Source: Myxococcales bacterium
GTDB lineage: Bacteria; Myxococcota_A; Polyangia; Polyangiales; Houyiibacteriaceae
Length of the DNA stretch: 64,000 nt
Direction of reading: 5' to 3'
NCBI GenBank assembly: GCA_024640845.1
Contig: JAHEEE010000005.1
Location: 1 to 64,000, forward strand
The position numbers and the translations under genes were made by a program. Under the pieces are notes generated by a model, which was given only the letters and a program-made list of their open reading frames with translations, did not search any database and was not told the DNA's origin. Below are positions 8,906 through 17,423 of the stretch, piece after piece (positions within the stretch are counted from its first letter, which is position 1; the number at the start of each line of letters is the position of its first letter).

Positions 8906-10219
8906 ATGACGCAGCCAACACTCAAGCCCGCCGACGGCAAGCTCGGTGTTCTTTTGCCCGGAATGGGCGCCGTCGGAACGACATTCATCGCAGGGTCCCT
9001 TTTAGCGCGCAGAGGACTAGGTTTGCCCATAGGCTCGCTCACGCAGATGGGGACGCTTCGATTGGGCAAGCGCACCGATGCGCGATCGCCTTTGATCCGC
9101 GACTTCGTTCCCCTCGCCGACCTGAGCGATTTGGTGTTCGGCGGCTGGGATCTCTTCCACGACAATGCCTATGAAGCGGCCGTCAATGCCGATGTCCTTT
9201 CGCGTGAGCATCTCAACGCCGTCGAGGACGAGCTCTCGGCGATCAAGCCCATGGAGTCCGTGTTTTTTCCGGAGTTCGTCAAGAGACTACGGGGCGAGAA
9301 CGTCAAAGCTGGCGCAGACAAGATGGAGCTTGCGGAAGCGGTGCGTGAGGACATACGCCGATTCAAGCGCGACAACGCGCTCCAACGGTGTGTTGCCGTC
9401 TGGTGCGGCTCGACCGAGGTCTTCCGGGAACGAGCCGACGTCCATTCCTCCTTGTCGAAATTCGAAGAGGGCCTGCGTCGCTCCGATCCCGCCATCAGTC
9501 CTTCGCAAGTGTACGCGTACGCCTGCCTTCGCGAAGAGGTGAGCTATTCGAACGGGGCGCCACATCTCACTGCCGGGGACGTCCCTGCGATGCTGGAGCT
9601 TTCACGTGAAACCCAGACTCCCATTTCAGGCAAGGACTTCAAGACCGGGCAGACACTCATGAAGACGATTCTCGCGCCCGGCCTGCGCGCGCGGATGCTC
9701 GGTATTCGAGGATGGTTCTCGACGAACATTCTCGGCAATCGCGATGGCGAAGTCCTCGACGACCCGGAAAGCTTCAAGTCGAAAGAGGTCAGCAAGCTCG
9801 GCGTGCTCGAAACCATCCTTCAGCCGGAGCTTCATCCAGAACTCTATGGCGCCATGTACCACAAGGTTCGTATCAACTACTACCCGCCGCGAGGAGATCA
9901 GAAAGAGGGCTGGGACAACATCGACATCTTTGGTTGGCTCGGCTACCCGATGCAGATCAAAGTGGATTTCCTCTGTCGCGATTCCATTCTCGCCGCGCCA
10001 TTGGTTCTCGACCTGGCGCTCTTGATGGATCTTTCGCACCGCGCGGGGCTGAGCGGGATTCAAGAGTGGCTCTCCTTTTACTACAAGAGCCCCATCGTTC
10101 CCGCAGGCTTGTACGCTGAGAACAATCTGTTCGTGCAACTCGGCAAGCTCAAGAACACGCTACGCTGGATGCAAGGCGAAGAGCTGATCACGCACCTCGG
10201 CCGCGAATACTACGATTGA
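8906..10219 (+). CDS. ino1: myo-inositol-1-phosphate synthase
   Basis: 437 residues matching the inositol-3-phosphate synthase family over its whole length. It has an N-terminal NAD-binding GMGAVGTTFIAG, then ISGKDFKTGQTLMKT, IRGWFSTNILGNRDGEVLDDP, KVRINYYPPRGD and IFGWLGYPMQIKVDFLCRDS. The enzyme converts glucose-6-phosphate to inositol phosphate through an NAD-linked oxidation, aldol closure and reduction. A good ribosome-binding site (AGGAAAAGG) precedes the ATG. As the last gene of the set, it supplies the inositol phosphate that the cytidylyltransferase and the CDP-alcohol phosphotransferase would use. No matching phosphatase gene is visible nearby. Confidence 0.93.
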   Translation: MTQPTLKPADGKLGVLLPGMGAVGTTFIAGSLLARRGLGLPIGSLTQMGTLRLGKRTDARSPLIRDFVPLADLSDLVFGGWDLFHDNAYEAAVNADVLSREHLNAVEDELSAIKPMESVFFPEFVKRLRGENVKAGADKMELAEAVREDIRRFKRDNALQRCVAVWCGSTEVFRERADVHSSLSKFEEGLRRSDPAISPSQVYAYACLREEVSYSNGAPHLTAGDVPAMLELSRETQTPISGKDFKTGQTLMKTILAPGLRARMLGIRGWFSTNILGNRDGEVLDDPESFKSKEVSKLGVLETILQPELHPELYGAMYHKVRINYYPPRGDQKEGWDNIDIFGWLGYPMQIKVDFLCRDSILAAPLVLDLALLMDLSHRAGLSGIQEWLSFYYKSPIVPAGLYAENNLFVQLGKLKNTLRWMQGEELITHLGREYYD

Positions 10220-10227
10220 AGCATCGA

Positions 10228-11223
10228 TCAGGGTGCTCCGATTTTTACCAGCGTCCTCCCAGTCACTCTGCCATCGATGAAATCTTGAAATGCATTGGGA
10301 AGGTCGGCGAAATCGATCGTCGAGCCTCCGATGACGTCGAGATGTCTCGGTCTGAGGTCGCCGGCGATCCGCTTCCAAACGGCGAGCCGCAGATCGCGCG
10401 GAGTCTCGACGGAGTTGATTCCCAAAAGGCAGACCGCCCGTAGGATGAAAGGCATCACAGTCGTCTTGAGTTCGTGACTCGCTGCGAGGCCGATGCTTGC
10501 GATGTTGCCTCCATAGCCGACCGTCCGCGTCAGCCACGTCAAGATCTCCCCACCGAGGTTGTCGATCGCTCCTGCCCACAGGGCCTTTTCCATCGGCCTC
10601 TTGCCCAAGTCGATCTCGCCGCGCACCAAGACGCGGGCTGCGCCAATGCTTTGCAGGTAGCCCGCTTGCTCGGCCTTACCTGTCAGCGCAACCACTTCGT
10701 AGCCGCGACCTCCGAGCATGTCGATCGCGAGGCTGCCAACGCCACCCGTGGCGCCCGTGACGATGACGGGCCCGTTCTTTGGGCGCTGCGCGTTCTGTTC
10801 CATCCGATGAATGGCGAGCGCCGCCGTGAAGCCGGCAGTTCCAAGCTGCATCGTCTCGGCTGCCGTCAGGCCTTCTGGGATCGGAACCACCGCGTCGGCG
10901 GGAACTCGAGCGTACTCCGCGTAGCCACCATCGCGCGTCTCGCTCAGGCCGCAACCGTTGACGAGGACCGCGTCGCCCTCGGCAAACCCGTCGACCTCGG
11001 AGCTGACGACCGTGCCAGCGAGGTCGATCCCGCCAACGAGCGGAAACTTGCGGAGGATACGACCAGCTCCGGTCGCAGCGAGGGCGTCCTTGTAGTTGAT
11101 CGTCGAGTAGCTCACTTTGATGACGACCTCGCCCTCGGACAAGTCGTCCAGGGTCAAGTCGGTCAACCGAGCGGTGACCCCACCGTCGCCCTCAGCGATC
11201 TGGAATGCGCGAAACTTCTTCAT
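10228..11223 (-). CDS. YhdH/AcuI-type NADPH quinone/acrylyl-CoA reductase family protein
   Basis: 331 residues, medium-chain dehydrogenase/reductase without the catalytic zinc site. Typical AcuI/YhdH features are YSTINYKDALAATG, the glycine-rich NADPH motif VTGATGGVGSLAID, LGTAGFTAALAI and the ending GRVTGRTLVKIG. Characterised members reduce acrylyl-CoA to propionyl-CoA with NADPH; many homologues have unproven substrates. It converges tail-to-tail with the inositol-phosphate synthase (8-base gap). It is divergent from the aldolase-dehydrogenase fusion across 114 bases. Start ATG after AAGGAAAAC. Confidence 0.88.
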   Translation of the reverse strand: MKKFRAFQIAEGDGGVTARLTDLTLDDLSEGEVVIKVSYSTINYKDALAATGAGRILRKFPLVGGIDLAGTVVSSEVDGFAEGDAVLVNGCGLSETRDGGYAEYARVPADAVVPIPEGLTAAETMQLGTAGFTAALAIHRMEQNAQRPKNGPVIVTGATGGVGSLAIDMLGGRGYEVVALTGKAEQAGYLQSIGAARVLVRGEIDLGKRPMEKALWAGAIDNLGGEILTWLTRTVGYGGNIASIGLAASHELKTTVMPFILRAVCLLGINSVETPRDLRLAVWKRIAGDLRPRHLDVIGGSTIDFADLPNAFQDFIDGRVTGRTLVKIGAP

Positions 11224-11337
11224 AGTTTTCCTTGTATCGCGATTCTCGTAGGCACGATAGCGCGCTGCTCACAGCCTCGAACCGACGGCTGGCGGGCTCC
11301 GTTGTCGCGGTCGCGATCTCCATGCCACAATCGCGGC
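11224..11337. promoter_or_regulatory. Divergent intergenic region, presumed two promoters
   Basis: The 114 bases between the AcuI-type reductase (minus) and the aldolase-dehydrogenase fusion (plus) must carry the start signals of both genes unless they are transcribed from further away. I see AAGGAAAAC as the reductase ribosome-binding site, but no textbook sigma70 promoter. Called from gene orientation only. Confidence 0.35.
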
Positions 11338-13371
11338 GTGCAGAGCCAGTGGAATGATGACGACGCGCGCGCAACTATCGAGCGCTATCGCGCCGTTCCG
11401 TGGGTGAACGAGGATATCGCGCTTCGGGTGTACACCTCGCGGCTGATTGGACGTGACCCTCGGCTCGTCCTGCATGGGGGCGGCAACACCTCCGTGAAGA
11501 CCTCGGTCGTGGACGACACCGGCCACGATGTTCCGGTCCTTTGCGTCAAGGGCAGCGGGTGGAATCTCGGCGACATCGAGCCGGAAGGCTTTCCGGCGGT
11601 CCGGCTGCAAAGCCTCGGTGCATTGCGCGAGCGCGAGTCGCTCTCGGACGAGGAAATGGTCAACGCCCAGCGCACCCGACTAATCGACTCGAGCGCGCCC
11701 AACCCTTCGGTCGAGACCCTGCTGCACGCCTTTTTGCCGCACAAGTTCATCGATCATTCGCACGCGGACGCGATTCTCGCCATCGTCGATCAACCCGAGG
11801 CGGAGGCCATCGCACGCGAGATTTATGACGGCCGGCTCGCCGTGGTGCCTTACATCATGGCAGGATTCGACCTGGCCAAGCTCGCCGCAGCGACCTACGA
11901 GCGCGACCCCCAAGTCGAGGGTCTGCTCTTGCTCAAGCACGGGTTGTTCACTTTTGGCAAGACCGCGAGAGAGAGTTACGAACGGCATATCGCAGCCGTC
12001 GATGCTGCGGAGCGATACATCTCGGAGGCCGTGCGAACGTCCCACGCGGAGCGCGGCGAGCCGGCTGCGCCTTCCTACGAGTCTGTCGCGCCGATCTTAC
12101 GAGGAAGGCTCGGCGAGGGGACACGCTACTATCTTCTCGAGCGCCGACGGAGCCCCGGGATCGACGCGTTTCTCGCCCGCGCAGATCTCGCGAAGGTGAG
12201 CCAGCGCGGGACGGCGACCCCCGATCACGTCATCCGTACGAAGCGCGTTCCCCTGTTGCTCGAGCTCACGCCGCAGATGGATGCCTCGGCGGTCGATGCG
12301 CACGTCCAGCAGCGCCTGGCTTCCTACCGTGCGAAATACTTGCAGTATGTCGAACGAGAGTCTGGCGCCAAGCAACGCGAAGTCTCGCCCCTCGATCCCG
12401 ACCCGAGGATCATCCTCGCGCCTGGCATCGGAGTGATCGCCGCGGGGTTTACCGAAAAGGCGGCCCGGATCGCGGCCGATGTCTACGAGCACACGATAGA
12501 CGTCATCGAGAGCGCCGAAGCGGTTGGCTGCTACGCACCGCTCGCGACGAGTGATCTTTTCGATATGGAGTATTGGTCACTCGAGCAAGCCAAGCTCGGC
12601 CGGGCTAAGCCGAAGGCCATGCAGGGCAGGGTGGTCTACATCAGCGGTGCGGCTGGTGGGATCGGCGCGGCGACGGCGGCTGTGTTCGCGAGCGCGGGTG
12701 CATCGCTCTACCTGACCGACCGGGACGAAGACGCGCTATCCGCCATCGCTGGGCGGATCGGCGCGCGTCACGAGGTCGTCGATGTGACCGACGAGGAGGG
12801 CGTACGCGCCAGCATCGCGCACTGCGTGGAGCTGTTCGGCGGGCTCGATGGCGTGGTCTCGAACGCAGGCACCGCGCCTCAGGGGGATATCACACGCGTG
12901 TCGAGCGAAGAGCTCAAGCGAAGCTTCGAGATCAATTTCTTTTCGCACCAGTATCTGGCATCCGCAGCCGTCGAGGTGTTCCGCGCTCAAGCCATGGGCG
13001 GCTTTTTGTGCTTCAACGCTTCGAAGGCAGCCTTCAATCCAGGACAGGGCTTGGGCCCTTACGCCGTGCCCAAGGCGGCTGTCGTGGCGCTGATGAAGCA
13101 GTACGCGCTCGAGGGAGGGTCGATCGGCGTGCGAAGCAATGCGGTGAATGCGGATCGCATCCGCACGGGGTTGCTGCCGCAGGAAGTCGTTGCGCGGCGG
13201 GCAGAGGCCCGTGGGCTCGATGCCGATGCCTACTTTCGTTCGAACCTGTTGGCCCGTGAAGTGTCGGCGCAGGATGTCGCCGAAGCCCTCCTGCACCTCG
13301 CGCTCGCGCAGAGCACCACCGGCTGTGTCGTGACCGTCGACGGCGGCAACATCGCTGCCTCGCCGCGCTAG
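11338..13371 (+). CDS. Bifunctional class II aldolase / short-chain dehydrogenase (RhaD-SDR fusion)
   Basis: 677 residues from a GTG. The same frame stays open far upstream, but that part is antisense to the reductase gene. Residues about 20-250 are a class II aldolase domain (LVLHGGGNTSVKTS, HSHADAILAIVDQ, LLLKHGLFTFG, with metal-binding His residues). Residues about 425-677 are a short-chain dehydrogenase (VYISGAAGGIGAATAAVFAS, NAGTAPQGD, active-site Tyr-x-x-x-Lys in GPYAVPKAA, ending VVTVDGGNIAASPR). Fusions of this form are annotated as rhamnulose-1-phosphate aldolase with lactaldehyde dehydrogenase in rhamnose catabolism. No other sugar-catabolic gene is nearby, so the substrate stays open. 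Confidence 0.88.
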   Translation: MQSQWNDDDARATIERYRAVPWVNEDIALRVYTSRLIGRDPRLVLHGGGNTSVKTSVVDDTGHDVPVLCVKGSGWNLGDIEPEGFPAVRLQSLGALRERESLSDEEMVNAQRTRLIDSSAPNPSVETLLHAFLPHKFIDHSHADAILAIVDQPEAEAIAREIYDGRLAVVPYIMAGFDLAKLAAATYERDPQVEGLLLLKHGLFTFGKTARESYERHIAAVDAAERYISEAVRTSHAERGEPAAPSYESVAPILRGRLGEGTRYYLLERRRSPGIDAFLARADLAKVSQRGTATPDHVIRTKRVPLLLELTPQMDASAVDAHVQQRLASYRAKYLQYVERESGAKQREVSPLDPDPRIILAPGIGVIAAGFTEKAARIAADVYEHTIDVIESAEAVGCYAPLATSDLFDMEYWSLEQAKLGRAKPKAMQGRVVYISGAAGGIGAATAAVFASAGASLYLTDRDEDALSAIAGRIGARHEVVDVTDEEGVRASIAHCVELFGGLDGVVSNAGTAPQGDITRVSSEELKRSFEINFFSHQYLASAAVEVFRAQAMGGFLCFNASKAAFNPGQGLGPYAVPKAAVVALMKQYALEGGSIGVRSNAVNADRIRTGLLPQEVVARRAEARGLDADAYFRSNLLAREVSAQDVAEALLHLALAQSTTGCVVTVDGGNIAASPR

Positions 13372-13384
13372 TCGCGCTGCGCAA

Positions 13385-14263
13385 TCATCTCTTCGCCGCT
13401 TGCTCGGCGCCGCGTCGCCGCTCCTCCAGCAAGCGCTTCCGTTCCGCCCGGCTCTGCGTTACCTCTTTCACGGCCGCTTGGATCCGATCATCGAGCGCTC
13501 GGTTGGTTTGATTCAAGAGGTCGACGAAACTCTGGTCGAGCGGACGCTGCTCGCGCACCAGTTCGTATAGGGAATCGAAGACCTCGATGACCCCCGGTTC
13601 CAGATCGAGGTAGTCGAGGCTCGTCTCGTCGTCCGAGACTTCGTTCTGAGTGCGGAGCGCAGGCTGCACCTCCCTGATGGCTGCCTCGACATCGCCCTCG
13701 CCGAGCCATTCGAAGACGCTTCGCAGAGTCGCGTCGGGCGCCTCGAGCACCGAGTCGTAGGCAACCATGTAGAAGGGATAGCGACGGGTGACGATGTCAC
13801 TGATGAGAGAGAAGTTTTCGACCCACCACTCGACGATGGGAGACATGACCACGGGTGGAAGCGGCTTTGTGATCGAGCCCTTGGCTGCAGCCTGTCGGGC
13901 CTTGCTCTCCATCGCGTAGAGTCGGTTCAGCGAGCGCACGTATTGGCGCCACGGCCTCACGGTCGCGACGACGCGATCGATGAACGCGACGTCTGATCTG
14001 ATCAGGCCGGGAATGAAGACCTTCACGGCGTTACGCCGGGTCTGATTGGGAAACAAATACGTGCCCGATTTCGGGTCAGGATTGGTCTGGTAGTTGATTC
14101 CGAGTCGGAGCTCCGATTCCCAAAAACCCCCCGGATTGGCGTCATGAATCGTCTTCCCCCAATTCCGAGGGAATGCATCGCCGATGGGCGGAAAGCCCGC
14201 CGCCTTGAGAAGCTGCATCCACATGGACGTTCCCGAGCGCTTTGTTCCGGTAACGACGATCAT
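13385..14263 (-). CDS. Sulfotransferase-like P-loop protein
   Basis: 292 residues. The N-terminal VTGTKRSGTSMWMQLLKAAG is the 5'-phosphosulfate-binding loop of the sulfotransferase superfamily. FIDRVVATVRPWRQYVRSLNRL resembles the second (3'-phosphate) PAPS-binding region. The C-terminus is a charged helix (ESRAERKRLLEERRR...). It would transfer sulfate from PAPS, or it may be one of the catalytically unproven homologues common in myxobacteria. There is no signal peptide. It converges with the aldolase-dehydrogenase fusion (13-base gap). The short Cys-rich lipoprotein gene upstream is 47 bases away on the same strand. Confidence 0.8.
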   Translation of the reverse strand: MIVVTGTKRSGTSMWMQLLKAAGFPPIGDAFPRNWGKTIHDANPGGFWESELRLGINYQTNPDPKSGTYLFPNQTRRNAVKVFIPGLIRSDVAFIDRVVATVRPWRQYVRSLNRLYAMESKARQAAAKGSITKPLPPVVMSPIVEWWVENFSLISDIVTRRYPFYMVAYDSVLEAPDATLRSVFEWLGEGDVEAAIREVQPALRTQNEVSDDETSLDYLDLEPGVIEVFDSLYELVREQRPLDQSFVDLLNQTNRALDDRIQAAVKEVTQSRAERKRLLEERRRGAEQAAKR

Positions 14264-14310
14264 CGTAGAGACACCTCAGCATGCATTAGGCAGAATCGGG
14301 CTTCCGCGGA

Positions 14311-14640
14311 TTACTCGACCGCGTAGCATTCGCGGTCGAGGGCCTGCGTTTCCTCGTCGCAGACCTCGACCGAATTCGCGAAGTCTTCACATGAGAGCAC
14401 CGAGAGGCAAGCCACGTAGCTGACGAGGGCCGGCTCGCACGCCGGGTTGCTGAAGTCGCCATAGGTCTCGATGTACGTCGTGTAGTACTCGACGCATTCC
14501 TGGACGGTGTATCCGGCGTAGCACTCCGCGATCTTGACGCAGAAGTCTTGGATCGCGTTGGTGACACCTTCGGAGAGCGATCCGTCGGAGTCGCCGCAGC
14601 CGGTCAATGCAAGACACGCAGAAGCGAGGCTTGGAATCAT
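14311..14640 (-). CDS. Small Cys-containing lipoprotein of unknown function
   Basis: 109 residues. MIPSLASACLALTGC is a short lipoprotein signal with the lipobox LTGC. The mature part has eight further Cys in pairs spaced along the chain (DFCVKIAECYAGYTVQEC, CEPALVSYVACLSVLSCEDF, VCDEET, DRECYAVE), which suggests a disulfide-bonded helical domain in the periplasm or on the surface. It resembles the many unassigned Cys-rich lipoproteins of myxobacteria. GGAGAGAAG lies upstream of the start. No function can be assigned. Confidence 0.7.
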   Translation of the reverse strand: MIPSLASACLALTGCGDSDGSLSEGVTNAIQDFCVKIAECYAGYTVQECVEYYTTYIETYGDFSNPACEPALVSYVACLSVLSCEDFANSVEVCDEETQALDRECYAVE

Positions 14641-14667
14641 CTTCTTGGGGTTAAGTATCTTCTCTCC

Positions 14668-14871
14668 TCATCGCCCCATGTCGTCGGCTTTGGTCTTGGG
14701 TGATTCTGGCATCTCGAACTCGGCGGGAACCTCCGGCTCAGATGCCGATTCACCGTGTTCCGCAGTCTCGTCGTGGGCGGTGTTCGTCTTCGACTGGCCT
14801 CCGCACCCGAGAACAAAAAGGGCGCCAAGCACCAACGACATCACCAAACTCACTCGCTGCATCAATCGCAT
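14668..14871 (-). CDS. Small lipoprotein (67 residues)
   Basis: A short gene with an ATG preceded by GAAGGAAATCGT, a good ribosome-binding site. MRLMQRVSLVMSLVLGALFVLGC is a lipoprotein signal with the lipobox VLGC. The mature part is short, acidic and probably disordered (SEPEVPAEFEMPESPKTKADDMGR). It lies 27 bases upstream of the Cys-rich lipoprotein gene on the same strand. No family recognised. The signal peptide and ribosome-binding site make it likely real despite its size. Confidence 0.65.
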   Translation of the reverse strand: MRLMQRVSLVMSLVLGALFVLGCGGQSKTNTAHDETAEHGESASEPEVPAEFEMPESPKTKADDMGR

Positions 14872-14966
14872 ACGATTTCCTTCATGTGGTGCAGGCCGTC
14901 CGCCGCCCGCCTTGCGCTGGGATTGTAGCATGGATTTCCAAGAACCTCTGCGAGCCCGCGCCTGCC

Positions 14967-15179
14967 CTAGTCTTCCCTTCGCTGGATGATGTAGATCGGG
15001 TGCTCGGCGCTGACGAGCGTGTGACCGGTCATTCGGCACCAGGCCGGCAGGTCGGTCGGGGCGCCCGGGCTTCGCGCGACGACCTCGAGCATCTCGCCTG
15101 CGGGCATCTCGATTAAGCGGCGCCGAAGCTCGACGACGAGCTGTCCGCATCCCATCTCGGCCGCGTCCCATCGGTGCAT
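14967..15179 (-). CDS. TusA-like sulfur-carrier family protein
   Basis: 70 residues with the TusA/SirA-like pattern: a first strand, then Cys11 in MGCGQLVVELRRRLIEMPAGEMLEVVARSPGAPTDLPAW read as Cys, helix, GE-LEV strand and D-L-P-W. It ends in a strand IYIIQRRED. In TusA the Cys lies in a CPxP motif; here it reads CGQL, so the protein keeps the Cys but not the prolines. TusA proteins pass persulfide sulfur between enzymes. It is divergent from a DsrE-like gene 115 bases away, a common partner of TusA, which supports a joint role in sulfur relay. Confidence 0.65.
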   Translation of the reverse strand: MHRWDAAEMGCGQLVVELRRRLIEMPAGEMLEVVARSPGAPTDLPAWCRMTGHTLVSAEHPIYIIQRRED

Positions 15180-15294
15180 CTGGGCGACAGTCCACCAGCG
15201 ATGGCGCGTCGCGTCAAGGCTTCGCGAGATCGACCTGGATTGAACACGAGGGCCTGCGTATCATCGCAACGCAAACACTGGATGGAGGTGAATG

Positions 15295-15663
15295 ATGGCT
15301 GGGACGAAAAAGCTGGTGATCGTGATCTCCCGAGGCTTCGATGACGAGCGCTCCTCAGTCGCTTGGAGCATCGCGAATGCGGGGATCGCTTCCGACCTCG
15401 AGGTGACGGTCTTTTTGGTGGCTTCAGGGGTCGATTGGGTGCGAAAGGGTGCGACTGCCGTAGCCCACCTAAACCCGCTCGATCCGAGCCTCAGGGAATT
15501 GATTGGGAACCTGATGTCGGGGGGCGGCAGTGTCCTCGTCTGCCCCCCATGCGCGAAGGTTCGAGGCTATTCCGAAGACGACCTCCTCGACGGCGTAACA
15601 ATCGCGGGCGCTCCGGCGATGCTCGAGGTCGTCAAGCAAGGTGCGGCGACACTGAGCTTCTGA
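15295..15663 (+). CDS. DsrE-family sulfur-relay-like protein
   Basis: 122 residues. The fold fits the DsrE/DsrF group: a strand KKLVIVISRG, helices around ERSSVAWSIANAG, a second strand VTVFLVASGVDWVRKGA, then SVLVCPPCAKVRGYSEDDLLDGVTIAG with a Cys-Pro-Pro-Cys motif that could carry persulfide. GGAGGTG (15284-15290) is a strong ribosome-binding site. The second of two adjacent ATGs (15295) has the better spacing. It is divergent from the TusA-like gene. The acceptor is unknown; there is no dsrAB or tusBCD set in view. Confidence 0.75.
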   Translation: MAGTKKLVIVISRGFDDERSSVAWSIANAGIASDLEVTVFLVASGVDWVRKGATAVAHLNPLDPSLRELIGNLMSGGGSVLVCPPCAKVRGYSEDDLLDGVTIAGAPAMLEVVKQGAATLSF

Positions 15664-15739
15664 GACGCTCGACGCACACCAGGTCGACAGATCATGAGAG
15701 GTTCATTTCGACGCTCTTCTGTGGGACTCTCTCAGTCTG

Positions 15740-16738
15740 ATGCGACGGGTGCTTTCGATGGTGGCGGTTGCGGTGCTCGGGCTGCTCTTGCTTGGGATTA
15801 CTGTGCTCCAGGTCCGGCAGCAGCGCGGGAACCGCCGGGCTGCGGAGATCGTCGAGACCTTTGAGGTCGTCCCTGTCAATGATCTCGGCTCCACCAAGAC
15901 GCTTCGCATCCTTCCCCTCGTCGACTACCACACGTCAGACCCCAAGCTCCGGACGGAGGTGGGAGTTTCGTACTTAGTCGAGACCGACGATCACCGAATC
16001 CTTTTCGATCTCGGGCAGAACACCGACTTCGAGACTCCGTCGCCGCTCGAAGCCAACATGGCGAAGCTCGGCATCGAGCTTGCGACCATCGACACCTTGT
16101 TCATCTCGCACAATCACTTGGACCACGTGGGTGGCATGCATTGGTCAGCCCGAAACACGTTTTCATTCGGCACCGAGCAACGGCCGTTTCCGAATCCCAA
16201 GCTTCGGGCAGTCGTGCCGGACCGGATGACATACCCTGGGCTGTCGCCCATTTACGCAACCCGTCCAATGAAGATCGCTCAAGGGGTTGCCACCACGGGT
16301 CTGATTCCGCGTCAGCTCGTGATCGGTTGGATTGAAGAGCATTCGCTCGTCGTGAGCGTAGAGGGCCTCGGCGCTGTCATCATCGTTGGTTGCGGCCATC
16401 AACCCGTGCCGAATCTCGTCGCGCGGTTCGACGACGCATTCGATGTTCCGCTTTACGGCATCGTGGGAGGTCTGCACTTCCCCGTTCCCGACGGCCGAAT
16501 GAACCTCGGCCCGATCAACCTGCAGCGCCGGTTTGCATCCGGCGACGGTTTCTTTCGGCCCATTACGATGGAAGAGGTCGAAGAGCAGATCGCCCTGCTG
16601 AAGTCGTATGATCTGGGACTCATCGCCGTCGGCGGCCACGACAGCAGCGATGCCGTCATCGAGCGTGTTCGAGCTGCGTTCGGCGCCGCACATCGCTACG
16701 TGCGTGTCGGCGAAGAGATCGTCATCCGCGCGCCATGA
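15740..16738 (+). CDS. Membrane-anchored MBL-fold metallo-hydrolase
   Basis: 332 residues. Residues 1-25 (RRVLSMVAVAVLGLLLLGITVLQ) form a signal anchor, so the enzyme domain faces outward. The metallo-beta-lactamase signature is SHNHLDHVGG, with more ligands in GCGHQPV, GGLHFPVPDG and GGHDSSD. The layout with GGLH and GHD near the end fits the group related to ribofuranosylaminobenzene 5'-phosphate synthase-like MBL proteins. The substrate is unknown. It follows the DsrE-like gene by 76 bases and converges with the CAP-domain gene. Confidence 0.82.
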   Translation: MRRVLSMVAVAVLGLLLLGITVLQVRQQRGNRRAAEIVETFEVVPVNDLGSTKTLRILPLVDYHTSDPKLRTEVGVSYLVETDDHRILFDLGQNTDFETPSPLEANMAKLGIELATIDTLFISHNHLDHVGGMHWSARNTFSFGTEQRPFPNPKLRAVVPDRMTYPGLSPIYATRPMKIAQGVATTGLIPRQLVIGWIEEHSLVVSVEGLGAVIIVGCGHQPVPNLVARFDDAFDVPLYGIVGGLHFPVPDGRMNLGPINLQRRFASGDGFFRPITMEEVEEQIALLKSYDLGLIAVGGHDSSDAVIERVRAAFGAAHRYVRVGEEIVIRAP

Positions 16739-16750
16739 GCGGGACCGATC

Positions 16751-17314
16751 TCACCGGAAGTTCTGGACACTCCAGACTTCACCGTCGGGCCCCCGCGCGA
16801 AACCACATGCCACCTGCTCATACGTCATACTGCTCATGTTCATGTAGTGACCATGCTCCGAAAAGCGTTTGCCAGGTCCCTCGTCCCACATGGCCTGCAG
16901 GCATCCTTCGACGACCCGCTCGGTGGAAGGCCAAGCCGGGCATTCGTTCTGTGCAAAGCCCTGTGGCTTGCAGATGCGCGCGTTGAAACCAGCGTGGATA
17001 CCCTTGCGGCTATCGTGCTTCGCGTGTTTGTTCGCGCACTGCTCCCCGCCCTTCCAACGCCCAAGCGGCGGTAGACACTGGCAAGCACGGCGGAGCTGGT
17101 TGATGCGTCGCACGCAATCTTCGTGAGGATCACCGGTGCTCGCAAGCGGAGGAGGCGCACAGTTGGCGCGAGGCTTGCTAAGGGGTCCGTCTGTGCAGAT
17201 GGCCGCCTTCTTCTCATCGGGATCGGAACTACCCGCCCGTGACTGAATCGGCGCCAACAGCCATGCGCCCGTGAGGGTCACGAGCAACATCGTCATCGCG
17301 ACTCTCCACGCCAT
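16751..17314 (-). CDS. Secreted CAP/SCP-domain protein, Cys-rich
   Basis: 187 residues from an ATG that gives a clean signal peptide (AWRVAMTMLLVTLTGAWLLAPIQSRA). The mature protein has a CAP (SCP/PR-1-like) pattern: an N-terminal helix with CVRRINQLRRACQCLPPL, His/Glu-containing middle parts (ANKHAKHDSRKGIHAG) and the C-terminal HGHYMNMSSMTYEQVACGF, which matches the H-Y-N-M and CGF positions of CAP proteins. It has ten or more Cys, so it is probably disulfide-stabilised outside the cell. Bacterial CAP proteins have varied or unknown roles (lipid or peptide binding). No operon partner. Confidence 0.65.
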   Translation of the reverse strand: MAWRVAMTMLLVTLTGAWLLAPIQSRAGSSDPDEKKAAICTDGPLSKPRANCAPPPLASTGDPHEDCVRRINQLRRACQCLPPLGRWKGGEQCANKHAKHDSRKGIHAGFNARICKPQGFAQNECPAWPSTERVVEGCLQAMWDEGPGKRFSEHGHYMNMSSMTYEQVACGFARGPDGEVWSVQNFR

Positions 17315-17423
17315 GCCTTCAGGGTAGCCCGATGAGATGCAACGGCGCACTTGAATGAAGTCCAGCCTGGTAGATTCACGAACGCGGGTCGTCATCCGGG
17401 CTCAGATAATCAAGCGCGGATAC

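Noticed and set aside
10474-11337. Upstream extension of the aldolase-dehydrogenase frame
   Set aside because: It runs antisense through the AcuI-type reductase; the aldolase fold starts right after the GTG at 11338.
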